From Actinernus sp. WN-2022 (lineage: Eukaryota; Cnidaria; Anthozoa; Actiniaria; Actinernidae): 64,000 nucleotides of DNA. Location: contig JAOWCC010001501.1 in the NCBI GenBank assembly GCA_030867875.1, positions 26,409,036 to 26,473,035 on the forward strand. Direction: 5' to 3'. The notes beneath the pieces were generated by a model. It did no database searches. It saw only the letters and a list, made by a program, of their open reading frames with translations, and was not told the origin of the DNA. How positions within the stretch are numbered: the stretch's first letter is position 1; each line of letters begins with the position of its first letter. This document shows, one piece after another, positions 31,797 through 42,270 of the stretch. The position numbers were made by a program, and so were the translations under genes.

Positions 31797-32030
31797 CAAG
31801 AGAGCATAAGTAAGAGAGGGAATCTCGTGTGGTGTGCGATGATAATGTCGAATAAAATCTATTTCTAGTAACCGGAAGCAGTTGAAGCAAAGTGGGCTCC
31901 CGCGCGACAGCTAAACAGATGGCGCGAAAATATTGGCCATCAAAAGCGCCCATTTTGCTCCAACTGCTTCCGTTGACTAAAAACAAGCGCGCTTATTGGA
32001 GATTCCCTCGCTCTTATTTATGCCCTCTTG
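31797..32030. mobile_element. MITE
   Basis: CAAGAGAGCATAAGTAAGAG and its near complement bound 234 bp. A second inner pair (GGAAGCAGTTGAAGC and GCTCCAACTGCTTCC) adds a nested hairpin. Confidence 0.7.
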
Positions 32031-32449
32031 ATACAGCCCATTACTAGGCATTATAGGTGGTTTCGATAAATGTTTTCAAAGACGTTAAAAGTATCTCGCA
32101 AGTGTTCTATCTTCCTGTAGTTTTCTTACTTTTAAATTTGATAACTTTGGGAATTTCAGGATGAAATCATATAATGTGTATTTATCTCTATTTCCGAGAG
32201 AGAAAACTCGTGGACATGCATAGGAACGAGTTATTGTTTACTTCTGTCAATCAAAACTAGTTGTACGTTGACCAGATTTTACTCAGTGATAAACTTGTAA
32301 TGGCTTATTATGCATCTGTTTCTTTTCTTTGGCAGAACAATTTTTTTAGAATGCAAGTGAGTTTCACTTCTGCTACGACCAAGTCGGAGCATGTTCGGGT
32401 GCTGAATTATCGCAGTGGAACTGCACATTTAGCGCCGACGTCAGACCCT
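32031..32449. other. No gene recognised
   Basis: AT-rich sequence with chance open frames only. Confidence 0.4.
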
Positions 32450-32570
32450 TTGTTGGCTAGAAACAATAGGTTTTGCGCGTTCAGCCTCGAACTGAGCAGT
32501 TTCAGAACGAGTTTATACTGGCACAAACAGGTTTTTATCCTCCTCCGACTCAACACGGCTGCCATGTGAG
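32450..32570. repeat. Dispersed repeat related to 21930-22065
   Basis: Shares TTGGCTAGAAACAATAG-like and GAGCAGTTTCAGAACGAG words with the other copy. Confidence 0.55.
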
Positions 32571-32693
32571 AAGAATCAATTCAGTGACGTGACGTAAATT
32601 TGTTTACTTCACGCACGAAGGGCACGCCGGGTAACCAGGACAAACGAAAGATTTCTCGAATTTGATTGACTGAGAACAGCTATATTTATGCTA

Positions 32694-32762
32694 AACACCA
32701 GTGCCAAATTGTGTAATACCAGTGCCGAATCATATAATACCAGTGCTAATTCACGTAATACC
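32694..32762. repeat. Three 21-23-bp tandem units
   Basis: ACCAGTGCCAAATTGTGTAA type, repeated three times with several changes. Confidence 0.7.
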
Positions 32763-33533
32763 TCAGATGTGAGCAAAATCCATGCAATCAGGTCTCGTGA
32801 ATTTAATTGACTGAGAGGGCGGCAGTCTTTCCAAACTTCTCGAATAATGTAGGACAATAAAATAATGACATTCCTACATTTAGTTCGGAAAAAGTCGACA
32901 ATTGAAGCAAAATGCTTTGAATAATAACACAACAAAAAGCACAAATACGCCGTGGACGAATATAGTTAACAGGAAATCATATGGTGTTCTCGTGCAATTC
33001 GTGAGGTTTTTCAAAGAGCTCAAATTACATTCGCCCTACAAGCTCGTGCAATTTTTATACTCTTTCAAAAACTCACTCATTCAAATGAACCCCGAATTCG
33101 AACTGCATGCACTCGATATCATATGATTACTTATAATATGGAATATAAAAGACAATGTTTATATGAGAATCTGGTGTCAAATATTTAGCCATAAAAATTC
33201 TTTTCCGGAACATGACCATCCCCAAAAGTCAAGATAAGTAGCAAAAGATTGGCTGGTGATAACATTTCAAGGCTGAATTTATCACATATTTGTCGTTAAA
33301 AGTACAATCAAATTACAAGCAAACGTAAGCCTGGTTCCCACTAGCGACGGAAGCGAAGGAAGTTAGAAGCGAAGGTGGAAGGTTATGTTCTAACAGGGGG
33401 TTCTAGTGAAAATGAACACGACGGACGCATAAGCCTCGTTCAGAAACGAAAACCTCGCTTGCATGATATATATACATTACTAAATACTAATTTTCGTATT
33501 CACCAATAGTCCCTCCGCCATTTTGAATATTTC
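32763..33533. other. No gene recognised
   Basis: Unassigned AT-rich sequence; only short open frames. Confidence 0.4.
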
Positions 33534-33733
33534 ATGTAAAGTGTCATGAAAACGAGGCTAGCGGTGACTTGTCCGCGAGTATTGAGCAAACAAGGTAACT
33601 ATCTTTACAACAGATCGAGAAATGTGCCATACAATCGTGTAATATTTCTATCTACAGTACTTTGACAGCTGTCGTAGCGTCGCTCGAGCTAGTCACCGTT
33701 CGCCTCGTTTTCATGCAGTTTCACACTTTACAT
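33534..33733. repeat. Inverted repeat (MITE)
   Basis: ATGTAAAGTGTCATGAAAAC and following GAGGCTAGCGGTGAC are matched with a few changes by the right end GTCACCGTTCGCCTCG ... ACTTTACAT. Confidence 0.65.
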
Positions 33734-33783
33734 AACAATGGTGGTAGGAACTGTGAGGGGGGTATTGTTCCACTCGTCTGATA

Positions 33784-34278
33784 ATGATGTTTAAGATTAT
33801 TCATAACATTATCGATATAGACAGCAAATCGTATCTAAAATTCTCTAATGAGTCACGTACAAGAGGCAGCCATAAACTCAAACTCCAAATCCAACAAAGC
33901 ACAAAGGACATTGTCAAGTACTGTTTTTCCCTAGGACCGCTATGGACTGGAATAGCCTTCCAACAAACATTGCTACAATTTCATCCCTAGATAAATTCAA
34001 GTGTGAACTCATTGAACTTATTCACTAAGGATACTTATTATTGAATTTAAGAGTTTATTATTTATTCTTTTCTCATTTATTTATTTATTTAGAGATATTT
34101 TAACTCATTTTTTATATGATTGTAAATAGCTCGATGACAGTTTAAATTTAGTAGATTATTTCCTATAAGGATTGTAAATAGCTTATTTTTTAAATATATT
34201 AGTATTATTTTATAGTTAGTGTGATGCCTCACGGCTCAGTTTACTGATATGACTTAATATATAAATGATGATGATGAT
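33784..34278 (+). mobile_element. LINE 3' end, fourth family, with (GAT)n tail
   Basis: FKIIHNIIDIDSKSYLKFSN and RTRGSHKLKLQIQQ, then after a frameshift WNSLPTNIATISSLDKFKCE. These are typical LINE ORF2 C-terminal words. An AT-rich trailer ends in ATGATGATGATGATG. 5' truncated and broken. Confidence 0.7.
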
Positions 34279-35072
34279 GTTACATGTCACGAAAAAAAAT
34301 CAAGTCAAAAGTTGGTTGAAAATGATACTAGTAACATCACTCGGATCCTCCGAAACGGCATTTAATTAGTACCTTAAGCTACCTGTTAGTTTAACAGATT
34401 CTTTAGACAAACAAGTGTACTTGACCCTCGATTAGTTTACGATGATTCTGGAATAATCACGATTCTAGCTATGACAACAAACGAAGTTTCAATGAAACAT
34501 ACACTAAACCACTATTTCGCGGTGTTTTCAGCACTTTAAAATATTCAACTTTAAGTTTTTTTAAGCATTGCATGGATTGCGGTTCTAACGGTTTTGCAGA
34601 ATTTGACACACGTATTTGTTATGTTACTGGTAGAATTAAAACCATTGGACTATTCAAACAGAACGAGGTTTCATAAATCGGAGGGCAGCAAAAATAAGTA
34701 GTTTTGTTGTTGTTCAGTCGGCATGGTTCAACCATTTCAAACTCTAGTGCAATTCAAAACTTGTTGTCAACCCTGATAGTCACGTTAACTCGGTACAGAG
34801 ACATAAACTTGTATCGTTGTAAACATTAGTTGAATTAAATTATAACTCGAATATCTATTTCCGCTTTCGCCAAGGCCGATAAATCGTCGGCTCGCTCTAG
34901 ATAAAAATCATATGAAAAGGGCCAACAATTCAGGGAAACGGTGAGCAAAAGTAGCCGTAATCATTATTTGTAACAACATACTAAGTATTTCTGTACAGTA
35001 ATACTAGTTTACACGTGAAGCCGGATATATGAACACACCTCAGCTCACACACTTCAAGCCCTGAATCCATAC
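34279..35072. other. No gene recognised
   Basis: Possibly part of a long first intron of the TRPV gene. No exon or repeat could be assigned. Confidence 0.35.
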
Positions 35073-35240
35073 CTTAAATGACAAGTTCCTTTCGCTTCGA
35101 AGACCTCATATTCCTCAGGAAACTGAACTCCAATTCGGATTCTTTGATGTGATACTGGTTCAAACCCTCTGAAATTCGAGAAATAATGTGATTTTCAAGC
35201 GATTCGCTGAACAACTGTCCGCCATTTTGTTGCTAGCCAA
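35073..35240 (-). promoter_or_regulatory. Possible TRPV promoter and 5' untranslated exon
   Basis: On the minus strand CAAAATGGCGGAC (about 35217-35229) resembles a YY1 site, common at animal transcription starts. A stretch follows that ends at a good donor TTAAG|GTATGG (35073). The downstream acceptor TTCCGTAG just before the TRPV start codon would pair with it. The ATG in the YY1-like word opens a 21-codon upstream frame. No direct evidence of transcription. Confidence 0.3.
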
Positions 35241-36130
35241 CTAGAGACTCGTGAACGGCCGAGGTTTTGCACGGAGTTATGAATATTTTAGTGTTCTTTT
35301 ATGCAGAGTATTTCAATGCGTGACAACAGCATAATAAATGTTGAATTGTTCTCAATTGCTTAGAACATAATCAGTGGTCACCTAAGTGGAACAGGCTTTA
35401 GATCGGAGTTTTCATATTCTGACTACACTGACAAGAGACTTCATAAGTATAGTTTATTGTGGGATAGTCGCCAGACAACTCCGTACTACAAACAATTAAC
35501 TAATATAAATTGTATTCCTAACTAATGGAAACTGCCAGATACGAAAAAAAACACCCTGGGGTTGTGACCAAAAAACGTGGGGAAATGCGGAAACGTACTC
35601 CTCGACCTATAGCTAATGCAGCGACCCGAATTCTCCAAGGGCTAGAGAACTAACAATCGACTTACTAAGTCAATACAAGGTAACCGTACTATAATAAAAA
35701 ATAATAAAAAAAATTGAAACAAACGTGGAGCTGACTGGCCTAGAATGACTACTTTTCCCGCTCGAAGCATTATATATGCTTGAAGCATTACCCATAATGC
35801 TATAATCTCCTCCCCAAACCTCTCTACCGTGCCGGCAGAATATCAATTTCTGACTATATCGCTCCTGCGTCGCTCAAACGTCAGAAATTACATTTTTCAA
35901 TGAACGGTCGAAACCTGTCCTCCGAAGCACACGTTCTTTGTGTGCGATACAACGGAACGTCTGCATATAGCCATATAGGAGGCTACCTCCCGGGGGTTGA
36001 ACCAATGCGTTTAAATTTTAAGATTCCGACTTTCCGGTGCTTCATTCTCATTCAAAATTAATATTAAGTGTAGTCATTGAATATTTTCTTTCAGGGCTTC
36101 GTATCACACCAAGTTCCTTTTACTTTTAAA
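35241..36130. other. No gene recognised
   Basis: Unassigned sequence upstream of the presumed TRPV promoter, with an A-rich microsatellite at about 35690-35718. Confidence 0.4.
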
Positions 36131-36894
36131 GTCCCCGTCAAACGGCTTCAACGTATACGTTAACATCGGTTCAACCATAGTTAATAGAGTGGAATGGTTA
36201 TAAAATCCAGCGACCTTCTTTGTTATGTTTATGTTCTCTTTTTTCAAACATTACCGTGCACAAAACACAATAGAAATTCTAATATTTTAATCAATCAGCC
36301 AATAGAAACGTGGATTGACTGTGTAAGTTTCCTAGATGAGCATTTGCTCTTGAAGCAAACACAGAGAATATATATGGTTAAATAAAAAAAAATAAAAAAA
36401 ATAAAAATTTAAAAATTAAAAAAAAAAATTAAAAAAGAAAAAAAAAAAAAAAAAATAGAAACGTGTGGGTTCAGTCGTTCAGGGACGCTAATGAACTATG
36501 ACCGTGCACAATCTTTTGTTTTACCCCCTTCCAACATAAATCGGAGTGCCTTTGTTAGCGTCTTTGAAGTTTGCCGGGTTTCCTAACCATTACACTCTAT
36601 TTTAAATCTATGGTTCAACATCGGTACAACATTTGTTAAAACAGAACTTGAAACCGTTTCAACACCTTTCAACAATATTTTCATGCCATGTCCGAAGCGG
36701 TTTCAAGCCGGATCGGCTTTAACACATTAAATGTTGCACCGATGTTGAACCGATATTCTCAAACTCATTAATAATTCACGAGAGATTCATCCAATGGAGG
36801 GACTGTATTTGGTCACATGTATGGGTCTTGAAATCCGGTCAAACCCTTGTTCGAAGCTTCGTCTGGTGGATGCATCTCGACATCCAATGAAACA
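36131..36894. repeat. Dispersed repeat split by a nested element
   Basis: The outer repeat (start CCCCGTCAAACGGCTTCAAC, main part 36614-36894) matches 13284-13519. A nested element at about 36177-36613 has ends CATAGTTAATAGAGTGGAAT and ATTACACTCTATTTTAAATC and contains an A-rich tract at 36385-36465. Confidence 0.6.
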
Positions 36895-37220
36895 CTAGTT
36901 CCAAACGCACTAGTGCTTGGAACAGATTTCCAACCCTAGTGATCAATATTTCTTTATCATCATATTCATGAACTACTAACTAATTTAATACATACTGATA
37001 ATCTACAAGTAAGGAGCGAAGAAGTAAAGGACAACATAGAAAGAAAAAGTTGCCTCCAATGGAGTTCTAACCTCGACCCCTCCAACTGCTTGTACTAACT
37101 CTTGCCCACTACACAGTCACTATTGGTACGCTAGTTGAAAATTAAAAAGAATAATAAGCCATCTATTGAATAATTATATACAACAGTCAAACTGTAAACA
37201 ATAATTGAAAGAAACGTATG
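36895..37220. other. No gene recognised
   Basis: Unassigned sequence. Confidence 0.4.
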
Positions 37221-37824
37221 TACCTTATTATCACTTATTTTCGCGCGACTTTAATTTCGCGAATTTGGAATAGAAATATTTCGCGAGACTTAAATTTCGC
37301 GATTTTGACGAATCACCGTTTTCCAAGGTAATTAAATTTCGCGAATCAAGTACACTGGTGCTCGTTTTTTAAACTTCCATTTCTGTATTTTATTTAACCA
37401 TAACGGAATAGAAACGCAACAAGCAACTGGCTGAAATGTTCAACAATGTCAGCAACAAGGTAGTAACATCTTTTAAAAGTACACTGATATAAGCAACCGA
37501 GGCACTATTTAACTCTATAGGGAGCCAAATGCCGATGGCAAATTTGAAGACTGTACTGAGGAAGTGTTACAGGAACTAATTCAGCAAGATGAGTCAGACG
37601 ATGAGGAATAAGGACATGCGTTGAACTGAAATTTGAGCCCTCTTACTCGTATGTAAACTCCTACCAGACGGAAAACTTAAATAAAGGATTTTATAAAGGT
37701 CACTAAATTTCGCGTCTTAAATTTTCTCGGTACCTTTTTTTCGAGGGACTTTAATTTCGCGATATTTTTTAAATCGCGAAAATCGCGAAAATTAAGTCTC
37801 GCGAAAATAAGTGATAATAAGGTA
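37221..37824. mobile_element. TA-flanked DNA transposon remnant
   Basis: Ends TACCTTATTATCACTTATTT and its complement, 604 bp apart. The outermost TA fits a TA target duplication, as in Tc1/mariner-pogo elements. The interior has many TTTCGCGA words. On the plus strand 37523-37611 reads EPNADGKFEDCTEEVLQELI and ends with an acidic QQDESDDEE and a stop, after a possible acceptor CTATAG. This may be the tail of a transposase from an internally deleted element. Confidence 0.7.
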
Positions 37825-38471
37825 AATTCTCGGTTTAGCAATTCGTGCGAGACGTAATTTCAAACACTCATTGTTCGTGTTTCATCAGGCGTGTTCGAGG
37901 TGTTCATTTCTATTGGAACGCCTGATAAAACTGCCACCTTCAGTTATCACTCAGCCTTTGTCGAGTGAACATCTCTGTGATGCTCCGCTTGAGTGCTCCC
38001 TACTGATTGCTTATCGCGCGAAATTCAAATCAAACACATTATTGTTAAACTTACAAAGTTCGTAAACAGTCATAAAATAACTCCTGAAGTCTTTAATAAA
38101 CAACTATCTTCCCTCTGTTCATTTTGATGGCTTGTTTGATTTAAAACCTTAAAATATCTCATTTATTCATTCGCCTACGTTCTTTGTAATTTGAATTTCA
38201 AATTTCGAATTCGCCTTCCATGGGGGTTACTCTTTTATATCTTAATGTATCACTATACTATTGTTGCTTTATTATCTCTTATTACAATTGGTTACTCTTA
38301 TTACAATTGGCCTGATGATTATTTAGATCTTACATTCACTATATTGTGTGACGATTAATTAGTACTTGTTATGGTTTTGTTACTTCACTTCCGGTCTGCA
38401 TAATTAACTACCACATGTACAGAAAAAGAGTTGTGGAACTGTGGCTTAAATCATATTGCTTTTGGTACTAA
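37825..38471. other. No gene recognised
   Basis: Contains GTCGAGTGAACATCTCTGT (about 37958), also seen at about 12810 in a related form, so part is a diverged repeat. Confidence 0.35.
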
Positions 38472-40206
38472 ATGCAAATCACTGGGCAGATAGATACTGG
38501 GGCAGAAGGGAATGTAATCCATGTGGACACATTTAAAGAATTATTTCCTGATTTTACTTGTGACAGTGGCATACCATGTAACCTCACACCAAGCAGCACG
38601 GAGGACACCATATCAAACATTATGGCAGTTGTATGCTCACTGCTACCCATCGTAACACAGATGTGGAGTGTCTATTTCATGTGGTACAGTCACAAGGACC
38701 AATAATATTAGGACTACCTACATGCCAAGAACTGAAATTAGTGACACTGAATCAACTGTAAACTAGATCCTGATCGGCAGTCTCCACCTGCAAAACCAGC
38801 AAAACGCCAGCTGGAAGGAAACCCCCAAGCAAAAACAGAGCTCAGTAAATATGAGGACTGTTTTTGTGGCATAGCCGGATGAAGGAGAATATCACATCAC
38901 TCACTCGATTCTTCAATTCCACCTCTTGTGCACTCACCACGACGTGTACCCGAAGCTCTTCGTGAACCACTAAAAAAAAGAGCTTGACTCCTTGTGCCAG
39001 CAAAGAATTTTAGAGAAGGTCGAAAAACCTACTGATTGGGTCAACTATTTTGTATGTGTTACAAAATCCAATGGTGCTATCAGACTATGTCTAGACCCAT
39101 GCAAAAGACCTCAATAAAAACGGTCCATTAAGCGGCCACATCACTGTACTCCTGAACACTGGTTGATGTTCTGCCAAAGCTCAATGGAGGTAAATACTTC
39201 TCTATCATCGATGCTCGAAGTGGTTATTGGAACATCAAACTGGATGAGCAAAGTTCGTACTACACCACATTCAATACACCATTTGGAAGGTATCGATTTC
39301 ATAGAATTCCCTTTGGATTAGTGTGAACACAAGAGATCTTTCAGAGGAAAGTTGATGAGACATTTAGTGACCTTACGTTACAGGCGTTACTGGAACAGCA
39401 GATGATATTGTTATTGTTGGATACAAAGATGATGGCAGTGACCATGACACTAATTTACAAGCTGTCATGGAGAGAGCACGTGATACAGGATTACGGTTTA
39501 ACCCTGATAAGTGTTTTATCAGGTGCACTGAAATTCCATTCTATGGTCATATTTTGAGTGCAAACGGCCTACAGACTGACCCCTCTAAAGTGGAAGCCAT
39601 TATTGACATGGGTCCTTCTGGTTTGCTTAAAGGACTTGAACAGACATTTCTAGGAGCCACACAGTATCTTGGTAGGTTCATATCATGTTTAGCATTATTG
39701 CAGCCCTACTATGGGACCTAACCAAGAAGACCAGTGTATTTATCTGGAGTCCTGAGCACCAAGCAGCTGTCAACAATGTAAAACAGGCAGTTTTTTCATC
39801 AACATCCCTGAAGTACTTCAACAGCAAGAAGCCAGTTACGGTACAGGTTGACGCATCCCAGCGTGACCTTGGTGCGGTAGTTCTCCAGGATCGAGAACCA
39901 GTTGCATTTGGAAGCAAACTTCTAACAGACACTGAGTCACGATACTCGAACATTGAAAGGGAAATGCTAGGAGTAGTATATGGATTGAGAAATTCCACTA
40001 CTATGCATATGGTCGACCAGTAACGGTAGAAACGGTACACAAACCCCTAGAGTCCATCTGCAAGAAGCACTTAGCCAGTGCCCCTCCTCGCATCGCCAGA
40101 ATGCTACTTCGTATTCAGAAGTATAATGCTGAAGTGAAGTATGTCCCCGGCAAGGATATAACTCTCGCTGATTCACTCTCACGAATCAGCCCGTGTCCAG
40201 GTGAAG

Positions 40207-40713
40207 CACAGGCAGCCCAAACTCACGATTTGTGGCTCTTACAAATCCTACGGTAGATTACGTGATCACTCGCGCAAGATTGATTGCGTGATAGCGCGCG
40301 CTAGAGTCACCGTTTTCTCCAGAAATTTTCTTAATTAAATAGAGTTTGCATTGATTTCTTATCGTGGTAAAATAAAGGTAATGAAATAACATTTTGCAAT
40401 AAATGTATCTCGAGTGTCCTTTCCTTATGTCCTTTGGTATTCTCTGCTATTTTGGGCTAGTTTGGATCGGGTTTAGAGAGCTTTTGATTTTTGAGATCTC
40501 TCTCTATAATGAAATGAATGCATTTATTGCAAAATGTTATTTCATTACCTTTATTTTTACCACGGTAAGAAATCAATACAAACTCTATTAGTGAGATGAC
40601 AAGGAAAATTTCTGGATAAAACGGTGACTCTAGCGCGCTATCACAAGCGAGTGATCACGTAATCTACCGTGGGATTTGTAAGAGCCACAAATCGTGAGCT
40701 TGGGCTGCCTGTG
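40207..40713. mobile_element. Long-TIR (foldback-like) element inside the gypsy copy, 7-bp target duplication
   Basis: Left arm 40207-40405 (start CACAGGCAGCCC) and right arm 40521-40713 are near-perfect inverted repeats of about 195 bp around a 115-bp centre. The flanks GGTGAAG (40200-40206 and 40714-40720) are exact target duplications. Removing the element and one duplication restores the open frame SRISPCPGEEIPGLY of the host retrotransposon. Confidence 0.92.
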
Positions 40714-40961
40714 GGTGAAGAGATACCAGGTCTGTACATATCTGTACATGAGTTACACCTTCATCTGAATGCGAGTCCAACCAGCCTCAACCAGATCAGA
40801 GAAGAAACAGCTAAGGAGCCTGAATTGTCAGCCTTACGTGAACTCATAACAATTGGATGGCCCCCAGCAGATCTGAGTGTCCAGCACAGCTCCATGCATA
40901 CTGGAATTACCGTGGCGAGCTTACTGTCTCTGATGGTTTCATCCTCAAGGAATTAAGGATT

Positions 40962-41010
40962 ATAATAATAATAATAATAAATAATAATAATAATAATAAT
41001 AATAATATTT
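40962..41010. repeat. (ATA)n microsatellite
   Basis: ATAATAATAATA with one phase break, inside the integrase part of the gypsy copy. Confidence 0.9.
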
Positions 41011-41326
41011 TGACAGGAAAGCTCCACTCACCCCTAAAATCTTACAAGTTGATGTACTGAACCAACTGCAATTAAACTACGTGCCAAAGTATAAGTGTTT
41101 TGGGCTAATATCAACCAGGACATCGAACAAATGGTAAAGGTTGTTCCCCTTGCCAACGTCATCAGAAGGAAAACAGAAAGGAACCTCTCACTCCTCATGA
41201 TGTACCCCGGCAAGAAACCTTGGCACACTCTAGCATCTGATTTATTTTTTTGGAATAACTCCCACTATTTGCTTGTAGCTGACTACTTATTCCAGTGAAT
41301 AAGTGCTCAACAATGGACGATATCGC

Positions 41327-41454
41327 AACTCCGCCGTCGCAGTGCACTCTGGGATGGATATCTCAATTTTCCGATTGTGTTGTTGGGCGGCCATCCTGGA
41401 TTTAACAATGGTAGCTGAGATATCCATCCCAGAATGCACTGCGACGGCGGAATT
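41327..41454. repeat. Inverted repeat at the left side of copy 2
   Basis: The left arm CTCCGCCGTCGCAGTGCACT and following GGGATGGATATCTCA are mirrored at 41416-41454. The visible start of the long repeat (41393) lies in its spacer only because the window begins there for copy 1. Confidence 0.8.
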
Positions 41455-42036
41455 ACTTCCCCATTCATCGATATTTAAATCTTATAGTCCGTTGAGTATC
41501 CTCATTATCTGGTCTCGCGTGCTTATTTCCTGACCTCATTTGCATGTACGCGCGCGATTCCTTTTTCAATTAGGTTAATTACTCCGTTATCTATTGTAAC
41601 ATTCCGTTATTCCAATGTTAACGTCCGTTCAGAACCACACTGTAAGAAGTCCTGATCAAGGCGCTAGCTTGCAAGCCGAAACATCGACAAAACATATATT
41701 AAAACACTTATCCGTACCGCTAGTCATCTCCAGATGTCTATTACATTTAACCCGAATTTTGCCTCCACTACACAATAAGATAGACACAGCTGTGTTAGAT
41801 ACTTGGTCATGTTGGTCAGGCGAGCCAAACATATTTTATTAAAGGGGCGCCCGTTTCAGGTTCCAATTTTGATGCCACTGAAAATGGCCGCCAAGCCAAA
41901 GTTCCTCAGTTCCAGTGAGAATGATAAAAAAAAAATACGTACAGCAATCAACAGATCATATCCTGATTACCTTAATTTGTTTAATTCAGGAAAGGAAACT
42001 CTGGTATAGCTTGTTAGGTGCGCAAAGAAAAAGTGC

Positions 42037-42270
42037 CCGGGGGGATAGGGTAAGGGTGACCGTCGGAAAACCTTGAAAATACCCTATAAAAATACCAAAC
42101 CATAAAAAATGTTCCACCCTAAAATGTACCTCATGGTCTAAAAATCACCCTGAAAAATGGATTTCGCTTGGACAACCCCTAAAAAATACTAAATCGCCGA
42201 TTTCAAACCCTAAAAAATACGACGATCACCCCTACCAGCCGAATATAGGAAGAACCCCCCTCCCGGGGGG
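42037..42270. mobile_element. MITE-like element with G/C-run ends, copy 2
   Basis: Begins CCGGGGGG and ends CCCGGGGGG, between 7-bp target duplications AAAGTGC (42030-42036 and 42271-42277). It is allelic to 633-886, but the two copies differ inside the terminal G/C runs. Confidence 0.75.

Larger units (their letters stand above)
38472..41298 (+). mobile_element. Decayed Ty3/gypsy-type retrotransposon (pol)
   Basis: Fragments appear in the usual order: protease IDTGAEGNVI (about 38487), GPIILGLPTCQELKL (38695-38740), reverse transcriptase words DWVNYFVCVTKSNG, FSIIDARSGYWNIKLDE, TTFNTPFGRYRFHRIPFG and ADDIVIVGY (about 39400), connection GLRFNPDKCFIRC, RNase H VTVQVDASQRDLGAVVLQ and YSNIEREMLGVVYGL, then KYVPGKDITLADSLSRIS. 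Integrase pieces (FWANINQDIEQM, KPWHTLASDLF) end near 41298. Frameshifts and stops occur in most segments, no LTRs were identified, and the 3' part is lost. It is interrupted by the 40207-40713 element and a microsatellite. Inactive. Confidence 0.85.
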
